Part shown: piece after piece, positions 8,980-17,542 of the stretch | Layout: every line of letters begins with the position of its first letter | Position numbering within the stretch: position 1 is the stretch's first letter | DNA from: Paenibacillus cookii | Lineage (GTDB): Bacteria > Bacillota > Bacilli > Paenibacillales > Paenibacillaceae | Direction of reading: 5' to 3' | DNA: 59,922 bases | NCBI RefSeq assembly: GCF_018333375.1 | Contig: NZ_BORW01000035.1 | Coordinates: forward strand, 1 to 59,922 | Notes under the pieces: model-generated | The model's database searches: none | Seen by the model: the letters and a program-made list of their open reading frames with translations, nothing else | What the model was told of the DNA's origin: nothing | Position numbers and translations under genes: made by a program

Positions 8980-9726
8980 ATGATCATCCTGAAATCGAAA
9001 GCGGAAATTGAAGAAATGAGAAAAGCCGGCCGCATCGTCGCCGCTTTTCACAAAGCCATCTCAAGTATGATCCGGCCGGGTGTCACGACGCTTGAGATCG
9101 AGTCGTTCGCGCTGCGGTTCCTGAAAGAGAATGGCGCCAAGGCGTATACGATCGGCTACAACGGCTATCCGTACGCGACATGTGCTTCGGTTAATGACGT
9201 CATTGCGCATGGTTTTCCGAACCGGACCCCGCTCAAAGAAGGCGACATCGTCACTATCGACATCGTGGCGGAAAAGGATGGCTGGATCGGCGATTCTGCC
9301 TGGAGTTATGCGGTCGGCGAGGTATCGGAGGAGGCCCGTAAACTGATGCGGGTAACGAAGGAATGCTTGGATCTGGGCATCGGAAAAGCTGTCGTCGGAA
9401 ACCGGATCGGCGATGTGATGCATGCGGTTCAAACCCATGCCGAGCGGAACGGATTTTCGGTGGTGCGCGATCTGCTCGGTCACGGCGTAGGCCGGGAGAT
9501 GCACGAGGAGCCTAACTATCCCCACGTCGGGAAACCCGGCAAAGGATTCCGCTTGAAGGAAGGGATGGTGTTGACGATAGAGCCGATGATCAATGCGGGA
9601 AAAGCCTTCATGACGGTGGATGCCGACGGATGGACCGCCAGAACTGCCGACGGCTCGCTTTCCGCGCAATACGAGCATACGATTGCCATTACTGCGGATG
9701 GACCGGTCATATTGACCGCGCAATAG
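8980..9726 (+). CDS. map: Type I methionine aminopeptidase
   Basis: Removes the initiator methionine from nascent proteins. The 248-residue length fits the bacterial type I enzyme. Metal ligands are visible in context: DIVAEKDGWIGDSAWSY (two Asp, near 88 and 99), HGVGREMHEEP (His near 169), TIEPMI (Glu near 202) and QYEHTIAI (Glu near 233). Start: ATG 8980 with AGGAGAG eleven bases upstream. Because it is in an operon with TetR rather than with ribosomal genes, it is probably a second, non-housekeeping copy; that is inference. A strong terminator follows. Confidence 0.92.
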   Translation: MIILKSKAEIEEMRKAGRIVAAFHKAISSMIRPGVTTLEIESFALRFLKENGAKAYTIGYNGYPYATCASVNDVIAHGFPNRTPLKEGDIVTIDIVAEKDGWIGDSAWSYAVGEVSEEARKLMRVTKECLDLGIGKAVVGNRIGDVMHAVQTHAERNGFSVVRDLLGHGVGREMHEEPNYPHVGKPGKGFRLKEGMVLTIEPMINAGKAFMTVDADGWTARTADGSLSAQYEHTIAITADGPVILTAQ

Positions 9727-9801
9727 AAATCAATCCTTGGTTTGTGGCAATATTGATCCGGAAGCTGAGTGGTGATCCCCTCTTCCTTCCGAATTTCAAG
9801 C

Positions 9802-9846
9802 AAAAAATCGGCCGCGATTCGCATGTCTGCGAAAAGGCCGATTTTT
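9802..9846 (+). terminator. Terminator after map
   Basis: AAAAAATCGGCC ... GGCCGATTTTT stem with a long loop, followed by more T on the plus strand, 75 bases after the map stop. Confidence 0.85.
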
Positions 9847-9970
9847 ATTTTTACGTTTTCCTTTTACCGTGGTGTGTTTTTGCAGCAAAAAGACAGCCGA
9901 TCCCCGCGCCGGCCGCCTACTTAACTTACCTATATTATCGCACGAACTGCATCCGCGTGTTTCACTCTTT

Positions 9971-10834
9971 TTAGATCACGGTAACCTTCGACAAATCCGC
10001 CTTCATGCCCTTGAGCGCGGCAAAGGTCAACTTATCCATCCTAGCGCCGTCAAAGCAGACGGTTTGGATGGCATGATAATATTTCTTGGACAACATAGAC
10101 CCTTGGAAGGACACGTTTTTAAGCGTGGCGTCCTTGAACGAAACTTCTTTCAACCCCGCTCTGTCGAATTTGACGCCGATGAAGATTTGACCGTCTAAAC
10201 GCTGCCCGCTCAGATCGGAAGACGTGAAGTCCACCCCGTCAAAAACACAGTTTTTGAAGACGGTTTTGGTGAGAGCGGTCATCGACAGGTTGACGTCGGT
10301 CAATTGGACGTCCACGAATGCGGCTCCGGCCAGCCCCGACTTGCTGAAGTTGGTTCGCACAAGGATGGATTTATTGAAGCTTGCATTCGCCAGGTCCAGG
10401 GTGGACAGGTTGCAGTCCGTCAGGTTCGCGCCGTCGAAACGGGCATCCCGCACGTCGCTGTTCTTAAAAGAGCTGCCGCTCAAGTCCGCGTTCGTGAAGT
10501 CGGAGCCCCGCAGCGCACTTGCTGTAAAATTCCCCTTATGGGCGGTAACGCCCGCAAAGTCGCTGTCAATCAAGTTGCTCGCGCTGAGGTTGGTCAACAC
10601 CTGCCGCTCCAGCGAACGGGAGAGGTTGGCCACCTCTAATACGGTTTGCTCAATGTCGCCGATGCTGTCGATGGTCATCTCAAAATCCGTTTCGTCGTCC
10701 TTGCCCTCCGCTTTCAGTTCACGGTAACGCTCCTGCAAGTCGGAGTGAAGGTCCGACTTTAATTCACTGACGCTTTTCACTCCGTCATATGGAGCAAAAA
10801 CCCCGTTCAGATAGTTCGTCAATTTCTCGTTCAT
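9971..10834 (-). CDS. Pentapeptide-repeat protein with N-terminal PadR-associated helical domain, copy 1
   Basis: A 287-residue soluble protein. Residues 1-75 (NYLNGVFAPYDGVKSVSELK ... DSIGDIEQTVLEVA) resemble the helical domain (DUF1700/HAAS or permease-prefix type) often encoded beside PadR genes. From about residue 85 to 250 it is a run of A(D/N)LxX repeats (SDFTNADLSGSSFKNSDV, ANLTDCNLSTLDLANASF) that should fold as a right-handed beta helix. It is 14 bases downstream of a PadR gene. A paralog at 57321-58187 sits instead beside an ABC-2 exporter, which links it to resistance or sensing. The molecular target is unknown. Confidence 0.88.
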   Translation of the reverse strand: MNEKLTNYLNGVFAPYDGVKSVSELKSDLHSDLQERYRELKAEGKDDETDFEMTIDSIGDIEQTVLEVANLSRSLERQVLTNLSASNLIDSDFAGVTAHKGNFTASALRGSDFTNADLSGSSFKNSDVRDARFDGANLTDCNLSTLDLANASFNKSILVRTNFSKSGLAGAAFVDVQLTDVNLSMTALTKTVFKNCVFDGVDFTSSDLSGQRLDGQIFIGVKFDRAGLKEVSFKDATLKNVSFQGSMLSKKYYHAIQTVCFDGARMDKLTFAALKGMKADLSKVTVI

Positions 10835-10848
10835 CCCATCGATTCTCC

Positions 10849-11178
10849 TTATAACAAGTCTTCGAGCACGCGCTTGGCGTATTCCCAGTTGCTTTTGTTG
10901 CGCTCATAAGTTTCCTTGCCCTTCTCGGTAATTCGAAAATACTTGCGCCGTCCGCCCTGCGATTCGTCGCCCCAATACCACTCGATATCACCGTCCCCTT
11001 CGAGCCGCCGGACGCTGGAGTACATCGTGGCTTCCTTTAACTCATATTCACCGCCCGAACGTTCGGCAATCAGCTTGACAATTTCGTAACCGTAGCGGTC
11101 CGCTTCGGATAATAATCGTAAAATCATCGTGTCGGTATGGCCACGCAGCAGGTCGGATGTGATTTTGTTGTCGCTCAT
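10849..11178 (-). CDS. PadR-family transcriptional regulator of the pentapeptide gene
   Basis: A 109-residue PadR repressor (DTMILRLLSEADRYGYEIVK, then EATMYSSVRRLEGDGDIEWY and the wing GGRRKYFRIT). Start: ATG 11176-11178 with GGAGGTGATTGC. A consensus promoter is 20 bases upstream. It is the intact counterpart of the decayed PadR at 58202-58313, so it may also control the second locus, whose promoter is nearly identical. Confidence 0.92.
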   Translation of the reverse strand: MSDNKITSDLLRGHTDTMILRLLSEADRYGYEIVKLIAERSGGEYELKEATMYSSVRRLEGDGDIEWYWGDESQGGRRKYFRITEKGKETYERNKSNWEYAKRVLEDLL

Positions 11179-11198
11179 GCAATCACCTCCATATCTGC

Positions 11199-11227
11199 AT
11201 AATACGATATACTACTATGACTGTCAA
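11199..11227 (-). promoter_or_regulatory. Consensus promoter with overlapping PadR-type operator
   Basis: TTGACA (11222-11227) and TATTAT (11199-11204) on the minus strand with a 17-base spacer. The spacer and -10 carry an imperfect dyad (ATAGTAGTAT / CGTATTAT). The same arrangement recurs at 58334-58362 upstream of the paralogous locus, which supports a regulatory role. Confidence 0.75.
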
Positions 11228-11375
11228 TGTAATTTATTGATTATAACAATGTATTGAGCCATCCGCATGATGAGACAAACTCTAATCCGATCTAATGGTT
11301 TACATAATTATTTTATCGTTAACAACTTTTGTTTATTCTATTCGATTGTGGCCTATGTCCTCATCCTAAAAACAC

Positions 11376-11399
11376 AAAAAGCCGCAACAATACGGCTTT
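11376..11399 (-). terminator. Terminator of the DUF5946-like/MBL operon
   Basis: Minus-strand hairpin AAGCCG-TATTGTTG-CGGCTT followed by TTTTGTGTTTTT, 32 bases after the MBL gene. It is a member of the recurrent GCCGCAAC hairpin set. Confidence 0.75.
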
Positions 11400-11430
11400 C
11401 GCTGCAGGGGGCTTGAATCTCCGGATGAAT

Positions 11431-12009
11431 TCAAAGGATGGCATGCGGACCGTGCCCGGGGAACACCTTCCGTTCGTTGGTGCTTCTTAATAGCGCCCAG
11501 CTTTTATCAACCATTTCATTGGATTCAGCGAACATAGGGTTCATCAGAGGCAGATCACCCGTAAAAATACCCAACCCTTCGATAACAATGCTAATGGAAT
11601 CATCCGAGTGACCCGGAGTATGAAGAATATATCCTGGGATGACCAATTTTTTAATGAAGCTGGCTTTATCACTTTCATTGATGATGTTATCGGCCTCCAC
11701 CTTTATTTCTTTGAAGCCGGGGAATTTTTTCATCGACTCATTCGCTGTTTCAAGAAAATCCGATTGCGTTCTGCTGATCATAAGCGCTACGCCCATGGAT
11801 TGCAGCTCTTGCACGATTCCGCAATGATCCGGATGAAAGTGGGTAACCATGACATAGGGAATGTCCTTCCAATCGATTTGATATTTTCGCAATTGGCTCG
11901 CCATCTTACCAAGCGTACCAGGCAACCCCGTATCGATGAGAAGGTATTTGTTTTGGCAGTCAATCGCATAATAATTCGTCGAACCGTAGCCAATGTTAAT
12001 GACATTCAT
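11431..12009 (-). CDS. MBL-fold metallo-hydrolase
   Basis: A 192-residue metallo-beta-lactamase-fold hydrolase. The metal-binding motifs are all present: THFHPDHCG (near 56-64), HTPGHSDDS (near 131), GDLP (near 151) and a terminal FPGHGPH. It is shorter than many members but the core is complete. It starts 15 bases after the DUF5946-like gene, so the two form an operon. The substrate cannot be predicted; glyoxalase II-like or lactonase-like activity are options. Confidence 0.88.
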   Translation of the reverse strand: MNVINIGYGSTNYYAIDCQNKYLLIDTGLPGTLGKMASQLRKYQIDWKDIPYVMVTHFHPDHCGIVQELQSMGVALMISRTQSDFLETANESMKKFPGFKEIKVEADNIINESDKASFIKKLVIPGYILHTPGHSDDSISIVIEGLGIFTGDLPLMNPMFAESNEMVDKSWALLRSTNERKVFPGHGPHAIL

Positions 12010-12024
12010 AAGTCCGCCTCCATC

Positions 12025-12549
12025 TTATCGTTCATATTCGTCGATATAGAGATCGCCCACAATTTTTGCACTCGAATGATATCGATCATACGACCGGTAT
12101 ACGTCATTCGCCCATTTTAATAACATCGATTCCAGTTTTTTCTCCTTCAGTCCGATGAGGTCCATAACCGTTAAACATCCTCTTTCTTGAACGGGCAATG
12201 CAGGAATCAAAATTTCCGGATGGGACGATTTGTATTGATCCAAAACATGGCTCAACCGACTTGTCTTGGCGTACTTCCATTCGATTTCTTTTTCAAGCAT
12301 CAAATACATTCTGGTGAGATGCAAATTGTTGTTCCACTTCCCATGAACCTCCGAATGCTGCAAACAATGGGCGTCGGCAAAAATAAATTGGTTTACTCCG
12401 CTCCCATCCATGAAATGAATTTGCATATCATTGAAAACGTCAAAACATTCAAAGACTCCACCCTCGGTGCGTGATCCACAAAATTGACATCTTCCGTAAT
12501 CCTTTAACTCTAAGCCCTTTTTTTGGGCTTGTCGCACTATGTTCTGCAT
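12025..12549 (-). CDS. DUF5946-like zinc-binding protein
   Basis: A 174-residue protein with CQFCGSR near residue 21 and a later LQHSEVHGKW segment (near 85), a pattern of C-x-x-C and histidines like that of DUF5946 proteins. Family assignment is from memory of the pattern and is moderate. Start: the internal ATG at 12547-12549 is chosen because GGTGGGGG lies just before it; the upstream in-frame ATG at 12576 has no ribosome site. It is cotranscribed with the MBL hydrolase. Function unknown. Confidence 0.65.
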   Translation of the reverse strand: MQNIVRQAQKKGLELKDYGRCQFCGSRTEGGVFECFDVFNDMQIHFMDGSGVNQFIFADAHCLQHSEVHGKWNNNLHLTRMYLMLEKEIEWKYAKTSRLSHVLDQYKSSHPEILIPALPVQERGCLTVMDLIGLKEKKLESMLLKWANDVYRSYDRYHSSAKIVGDLYIDEYER

Positions 12550-12604
12550 AGCCCCCACCTTCCCTTCAGGAACCATGATTGAATCATTATTGAATCCGAA
12601 TCCC

Positions 12605-12711
12605 TTAGCGCCGTCTTAACGTTCCGCACCATAATTCTGTAAATAACAGTTCATAGGAAATCATTCTTTGGGTAATGCCGGTTGCCCGCTCCAACTGTCC
12701 CGTAGGTAAAT
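12605..12711 (-). pseudogene. Remnant of a MerR-family regulator
   Basis: On the minus strand, TGQLERATGITQRMISY can be read. This is the start of a MerR HTH (helix, turn, recognition helix, Y-Y/E). It then runs into unrelated sequence (ELLFTELWCGTLRRR) and a stop at 12605-12607. Only about 18 recognisable codons remain, with no start codon at the right place. A typical MerR promoter lies about 25 bases upstream, so this is probably the 5' end of an autoregulated MerR gene whose body was deleted. Confidence 0.6.
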
Positions 12712-12733
12712 TCGGATCGCCCCCTATAGAGCC

Positions 12734-12764
12734 ATATTAAGGGCTAACGTTACGTTAGAGTCAA
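12734..12764 (-). promoter_or_regulatory. MerR-type promoter with 19-base spacer
   Basis: TTGACT (12759-12764) and TAATAT (12734-12739) on the minus strand, spaced by 19 bases. The spacer contains the perfect dyad CTAACGTAACGTTAG (12744-12758). A long spacer with a centred dyad is the hallmark of MerR-activated promoters. The gene it controlled survives only as a fragment. Confidence 0.7.
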
Positions 12765-12928
12765 TATGCAAATGAGCCATTGCAACAACGTCAACGCGTT
12801 CCCCCCCGCCATTTTGATGATGGGAAGCGGCAGTGCTTCTTGTGCGACTGGCGGATCGACAGGACGCGGAGCTTGGGCTTCGGCATCTTGTTGCGGATGC
12901 GGTCAATCAGTTCCGGATGCCGTCGGGT

Positions 12929-14151
12929 TTAGCCTGCGGCACCCGTCTCGTCTGCGGAGGACGAGTGTCCCGGAACGGCCGCCCCCTGTTTTACGCGCCG
13001 CTCGAGGCGCAGGCTCGCCGCAAACACGGCAAGCGACAACACCGTCATCGCGCCTGCAAAATAGCCGATTTGCCCGACGGTAGCGAAGCGCACGACTGCT
13101 CCTCCGACCGACGCGCCCAACGCGCTTCCCACGTAAATGACGGAGGACTGCAGCGACAGGACGATGCCGGACGAAGGCCCCGACAGTCCGATCAGCCGAT
13201 GCTGCTGGGCAGGATTAAACATGTAGCCGCTGAAGCCCCGTACAGAGCCATGGCAGCAATCGCCACGGCAAGAATGCCGGGCCGGCCGGCAAAGCCGTAC
13301 AGCGCCGACATCAGGAACAACGAGGCGGCGAGCAGTATCAACGCCAGCGGAATCGCCCGATTCGGGCCGATCCGGTCCGCGGCGATGCCCCCCGTCCGGA
13401 CCCCGATAAAGCTGGCGATACCGGAGATGCACAGCACGATGCTGATCATCCGGCCTCCAGCTCCGTATCCGGCAAACAGTTCGGAAACGTACGTAAAGAG
13501 CGCAAAAATTCCGGTGGCCCAGGCGAGCGTTGTCAGCAAGGCGGATAGCAGCTCCGGCCGCTTCAGATACGACAGGCGCTCCCGCATGCCGACGGCCCCG
13601 GCCGGCGCCACCTGCGGGAACAGCAGCCGAATGGCTAGCGCGGCGAGCAGCGTCATGCCGCCGACGATCCAAAACGTCGTGCGCCAGTCGAACGCCTGGG
13701 CGACCCACGTCCCGAACGGAACGCCAAGGATCAGGGAAACGGTCTGCCCAGCAATGACAATAGACATTGCGCGCCCCCGTTTCTCAGGCTCGGACAGCGT
13801 GGAGGCGACAGCGACCGCCCCCGGCGAAAATAGTCCCGCTCCCAGCGCGGCGACGATCCGCCCGGCCATCATCAGGCCGTATGAGGAAGCAAGACCGCAC
13901 ACCACGTTTCCGGCGGCGAGCAGCAGCAGCGCACCGAACAACAGCTTCCTGCGCTCCATCCTTCCGGTCAGTGTCGTCAGTATCGGCGACGACATGGCAT
14001 AAACGAGCGAGAATGCCGTCACCAGCTGTCCGGCAAGCGCCGTCGAGACATGCAACGCCGCCGCCAGCGTCGGCAGCAGACCGCCGATCATGTACCCTTC
14101 CGTGCCGATCGCAAACGATCCGAGCGCCAACCAAAATATCCGTTTGTCCAT
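12929..14151 (-). pseudogene. MFS efflux transporter (DHA1 type) with a frameshift
   Basis: Encodes an about 407-residue drug/proton antiporter of the DHA1 (AraJ/sugar-efflux-like) type, split by one frameshift. The first frame (14151 down to about 13225) has the N-terminal motif FAIGTEGYMIGGLLPTLA and segments through TM9-10. It then changes frame near 13225-13240 to continue GYMFNPAQQHRLIGLSGPSS and ends at 12929. One missing base in the GGGGCTTCAGC stretch would explain it. It may be a true pseudogene or a sequencing error. RBS GAGGAGAGG precedes ATG 14151. It is divergent in regulation from the Rrf2 gene upstream, with which it shares operator-like repeats. Confidence 0.8.
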
Positions 14152-14186
14152 GAAATCCTCTCCTCATTTAATTTCGACTTTTCAAT

Positions 14187-14497
14187 GGAACTGAATGAGT
14201 TGCATTGAATGATATAAAACACTCTCTTTTGCGGCTGCACACTGAACTGTTCCCCTCCTCAAAGTAACCGTAACGGTTACATTGAATGCCGAGATGATCC
14301 CTACTGCCGGCCTTTAGACGCATACAGCGGACAAGCCGCAAGCTGAAATCGGATATCCAACATTTTCTTAGATCATTTCCGATCAGGCAGATTAAAAGCG
14401 GATATCGACCTGTTCTGCCGCTTCCATCCTAACCTGAATCAGGAAAGCCAGCCGACTCCCTCCTTTCATTGAAACTGAATCAGTTACATTGATCGCC
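14187..14497. repeat. Three operator-like repeats between MFS and Rrf2 genes
   Basis: Three copies of a motif AAC-N7-GTT followed by a CATTGA half: AACTGAATGAGTT at 14189-14201 with CATTGAATG, GTAACCGTAACGGTTAC at 14264-14280 with ATTGAATG (a perfect dyad), and AACTGAATCAGTT at 14473-14485 with CATTGA. A fourth is upstream of the Rrf2 gene. The rest of 14152-14665 shows no convincing gene. I infer binding by the neighbouring Rrf2 regulator. Confidence 0.6.
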
Positions 14498-14665
14498 GCA
14501 GAAAAAACGTGGCTCGCGGATCGGTCTTCATCAAACAGCCAGCAGCATGCCTCGCCGGTTCATCGACGGGCCGGAATCCGAGCCGACAGCTGTTTCCGAT
14601 CGGCCCGCTTACCTAAGATCTTCCGGCGACCGGCTCCTTGCGGATGCCTGCCGCTTCCTGCGGCA

Positions 14666-15103
14666 TCAACGCTTCCCGTGCTCCAGCGATGAACCGACCA
14701 GATCCTTGATCGTTTCCTGAGCCAGCCGGCGCTTTAATGCTTCTTCGCTGTCTTCGTAGATCTCTTGCAGAGCCGGCTGAATGCCGTTGCCGATGATGCA
14801 GCTCGGGTTCGGCTGGCTGTGGTGAAGCTCGAACAGGGGCGTCTGCACAACGGCTTCGTACACGTCCAGCAGGCTGATCTCTTCCGGTCGGCGCGCCAGC
14901 TTCCAGCCGGCTCCTGTCCCGCCGTGCTGCACGAGCACCAGGCCCGCCTTTGCAAGCTGACCAAGAATCCGCCTCAGAAAAACCGGGCTCGTTCCCACGC
15001 TGTTTGCGATCCGGTCGGAAGGGAAAAATTCGTCCTTCTCCGCCCAAAAGGCCAGCCAGGTCAAAATATGAAGCGCAATGGTATAACGGCTTACGATGGC
15101 CAT
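14666..15103 (-). CDS. Rrf2-family transcriptional regulator
   Basis: A 145-residue Rrf2 winged-helix regulator. The HTH is SDRIANSVGTSPVFLRRILG (about 29-48) and the wing holds HGGTGAGWKLARRPEEIS. There is no three-cysteine cluster (only one Cys, in NPSCIIGNG), so it is not an Fe-S IscR-type sensor and more like YwnA-type regulators. Start: the ATG at 15101-15103 (MAIVSRY) is preferred because AAAGGGG lies nine bases upstream; an ATG nine bases earlier would be too close to it. It probably controls the MFS gene through the repeats. Confidence 0.88.
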   Translation of the reverse strand: MAIVSRYTIALHILTWLAFWAEKDEFFPSDRIANSVGTSPVFLRRILGQLAKAGLVLVQHGGTGAGWKLARRPEEISLLDVYEAVVQTPLFELHHSQPNPSCIIGNGIQPALQEIYEDSEEALKRRLAQETIKDLVGSSLEHGKR

Positions 15104-15125
15104 GTTCGGCATCCCCTTTCAATAA

Positions 15126-15147
15126 AACCATTATAGTTTCATTGAAT
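15126..15147. promoter_or_regulatory. Fourth operator-like repeat, upstream of the Rrf2 gene
   Basis: AACCATTATAGTT followed by TCATTGAAT matches the AAC-N7-GTT-N-CATTGAAT pattern of the three repeats at 14187-14497. Its position 20 bases before the Rrf2 start suggests autoregulation. Confidence 0.5.
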
Positions 15148-15345
15148 CCCCCTCGTCAACGAATCCCTTTCCCCTTTTCAGCGGAATGGTATAAATCAGC
15201 GTCTTAGACACATCACCTTTTTGCGGCCTGTTCACCTCGAATCCGCCGCCCCCGTTCATCTTCCCGTTTGGACGTATTTTGATCCGGGTAAATAAACTTG
15301 TGAAATACTCGGACACCGTCCGTAACCAACAGGAGGGATTCATTG

Positions 15346-17520
15346 ATGGACCATAAGAAGGGACAGCAGCCGCATAAGGACATGAAGGACAGCCAGTTGG
15401 AGGAATTCCGCGTAAGCGATGCGGGCGAACCCATGACCACCAATCAAGGCGTTCGAATTTCCGAGGACGAGCATTCGCTCAAGGCCGGCGCACGCGGTCC
15501 GACGTTAATGGAGGATTTTCATTTTAGGGAGAAGTTGACCCATTTTGACCATGAGCGCATTCCTGAGCGCGTCGTTCACGCCCGGGGCTTCGGCGTTCAC
15601 GGTTATTTTCAGGTATACAAGCCGATGACAAAGTACACGAAGGCCAAATTTCTGCAGGATCCGTCCATAAAAACGCCGGTATTCGTGCGTTTCTCCACCG
15701 TGGCCGGTTCGCGGGGTTCGGCCGATACGGTGCGGGATGCCAGGGGCTTCGCGACCAAGTTTTACACGGAGGACGGAAACTTTGACCTTGTGGGCAATAA
15801 CATCCCCGTATTCTTCATTCAGGATGCGCTGAAATTCCCTGATCTGGTGCATGCGTTCAAGCCGGAGCCCCACAACGAAATGCCGCAGGCATCCACGGCG
15901 CATGATACCCACTGGGATTTTATTGCCAACAATACCGAATCGGCCCACATGGTCATGTGGACGATGTCGGACCGGGCGATCCCGCGCAGCTACCGGATGA
16001 TGGAAGGCTTCGGCGTACATACCTTCCGGTTTGTCAATGACAAGGGCGAAGCGCATTTTGTCAAATTCCATTGGAAACCGCTGCTGGGCGTGCATTCCCT
16101 GGTCTGGGACGAAGCGCAGAAAATCGCCGGCAAGGATCCCGACTTTCACCGCCGCGACCTGTGGGAAGCCATTGAAACGGGCAACTATCCGGAATTTGAG
16201 TTTGGCGTGCAAATGATCCGCGAGGATGAGGAGTTCAATTTCGATTTCGATATTCTCGACCCGACCAAAATATGGCCGGAAGAGCTCATTCCCGTCCAGC
16301 GCATCGGAAAAATGACCCTGAACCGCAACGTGGACAATGTGTTTGCCGAAACGGAGCAGGCTGCCTTTCACGTAGGCAACGTGGTTCCGGGAATCGATTT
16401 TTCCAACGACCCGCTGCTCCAGGGGCGCCTGTTCTCTTATACAGATACGCAGCTGATCCGTTTGGGCGGACCGAATTTCCATGAGATTCCGATCAACCGG
16501 CCCGTGGCAGAGGTTCACAATAACCAGCGTGAAGGATACCATCGCATGACGATCAACCGGGGGCAAACCAGCTATCATAAAAACTCCCTTGGAAACAATG
16601 ACCCCCGCCCCGTTTCGCAGCTGGACGGCGGATACGCCCACTATCAGGAAAAGGTGGAGGGACGCAAAGTCCGGGCGCGCAGCGACAGCTTCAAAGACCA
16701 TTACACCCAGGCTAAACTGTTTTGGAACAGCATGTCCGACGTGGAAAAGCAGCATATCATTAAGGCTTTCCGGTTCGAGGTGGGCAAGGTAAGAAGCAAA
16801 AGCGTGCAGCAGCAGGTCGTCGACATGTTCGCGAACGTCGATTTGACGCTGGCCGAGGAAATCGCCCTTGGCGTCGGCGTCACCCCGCCGAAGGCGAAGG
16901 CCGGTGATGAAGCATCCGGGACAACGATGGCCGGAGGTGCCGAAACCAAGGCTTCGCCGGCGCTGAGCCAGCTTCGAACCGCCATGTCCCCGGCCACCCG
17001 CAAGGTGGCGGTGCTGGCCGCCGACGGATTCGACGCCGACGAGATGAAGGCCGTCCTTGCCGCCTTTGCCGAAGCGAAGGTCGTGCCGGAAGTCGTCAGC
17101 GAAAATCTGGGGATGATTGCCGGAAGCGACGGCAGCCGGCTAGAGGTTATGCATACCTTCCTAACGTCAGATTCCGTGCTGTTTGACGCGGTCTATGTGG
17201 CCGGCGGGGAAAAAAGCATAGCCAAGCTCCAGGGGATCAAGGAGGCCGTCAACTTTGTAACGGAAGCTTATAACCATTTTAAAACCGTGGGGGCTTCTGC
17301 CCAGGCTGCCGGGCTGCTGTCCGGCTCAGGCATTCATCTCGCCGATCCGGCCGCTACTTCGGGCTATCTGACGTCTCCGGACGAGGATACCGGGCTGGTC
17401 ATCCGAAAGGAGACGGAAGACGCCGGCGTCTTCGCCCGGCAGCTGGTCGACGCAATTGCCATGCATCGCCACTGGGGCCGTGAAATGCAGATGATTCCTC
17501 CAGCGAAGCGAACCGATTGA
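15346..17520 (+). CDS. katE: Large-subunit (clade 2) catalase with C-terminal DJ-1/PfpI-like domain
   Basis: Disproportionates hydrogen peroxide to water and oxygen. The 724-residue length matches HPII-type catalases. The catalytic His is in RIPERVVHARGFGVHGYF (near 78), the catalytic Asn in FDLVGNNIPVFFIQD (near 151), and the haem Tyr in GRLFSYTDTQLIRLG (near 365). Residues 555-715 form the class I amidotransferase-like domain (KVAVLAADGFDADEMKAVLA). Start: ATG 15346 with AGGAGG eight bases upstream, preceded by a TTG that I reject. It is monocistronic with a strong terminator. No PerR box or sigma-B promoter was evident. Confidence 0.96.
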   Translation: MDHKKGQQPHKDMKDSQLEEFRVSDAGEPMTTNQGVRISEDEHSLKAGARGPTLMEDFHFREKLTHFDHERIPERVVHARGFGVHGYFQVYKPMTKYTKAKFLQDPSIKTPVFVRFSTVAGSRGSADTVRDARGFATKFYTEDGNFDLVGNNIPVFFIQDALKFPDLVHAFKPEPHNEMPQASTAHDTHWDFIANNTESAHMVMWTMSDRAIPRSYRMMEGFGVHTFRFVNDKGEAHFVKFHWKPLLGVHSLVWDEAQKIAGKDPDFHRRDLWEAIETGNYPEFEFGVQMIREDEEFNFDFDILDPTKIWPEELIPVQRIGKMTLNRNVDNVFAETEQAAFHVGNVVPGIDFSNDPLLQGRLFSYTDTQLIRLGGPNFHEIPINRPVAEVHNNQREGYHRMTINRGQTSYHKNSLGNNDPRPVSQLDGGYAHYQEKVEGRKVRARSDSFKDHYTQAKLFWNSMSDVEKQHIIKAFRFEVGKVRSKSVQQQVVDMFANVDLTLAEEIALGVGVTPPKAKAGDEASGTTMAGGAETKASPALSQLRTAMSPATRKVAVLAADGFDADEMKAVLAAFAEAKVVPEVVSENLGMIAGSDGSRLEVMHTFLTSDSVLFDAVYVAGGEKSIAKLQGIKEAVNFVTEAYNHFKTVGASAQAAGLLSGSGIHLADPAATSGYLTSPDEDTGLVIRKETEDAGVFARQLVDAIAMHRHWGREMQMIPPAKRTD

Positions 17521-17542
17521 AATCGGATCGATATGAATGATG

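Noticed and set aside
12833..14002. Long plus-strand frame across the MFS gene
   Set aside because: Low-complexity Arg/Ala/Pro translation, antisense to a clear membrane transporter.
14395..14470. Short frame MKGGSRLAFLIQ... upstream of the MFS gene as a leader peptide
   Set aside because: No ribosome site in front of its ATG and no attenuator structure after it.
15505..16755. Long open frame antisense to katE
   Set aside because: It is explained by codon bias of the catalase gene; no start signal and no recognisable domain.
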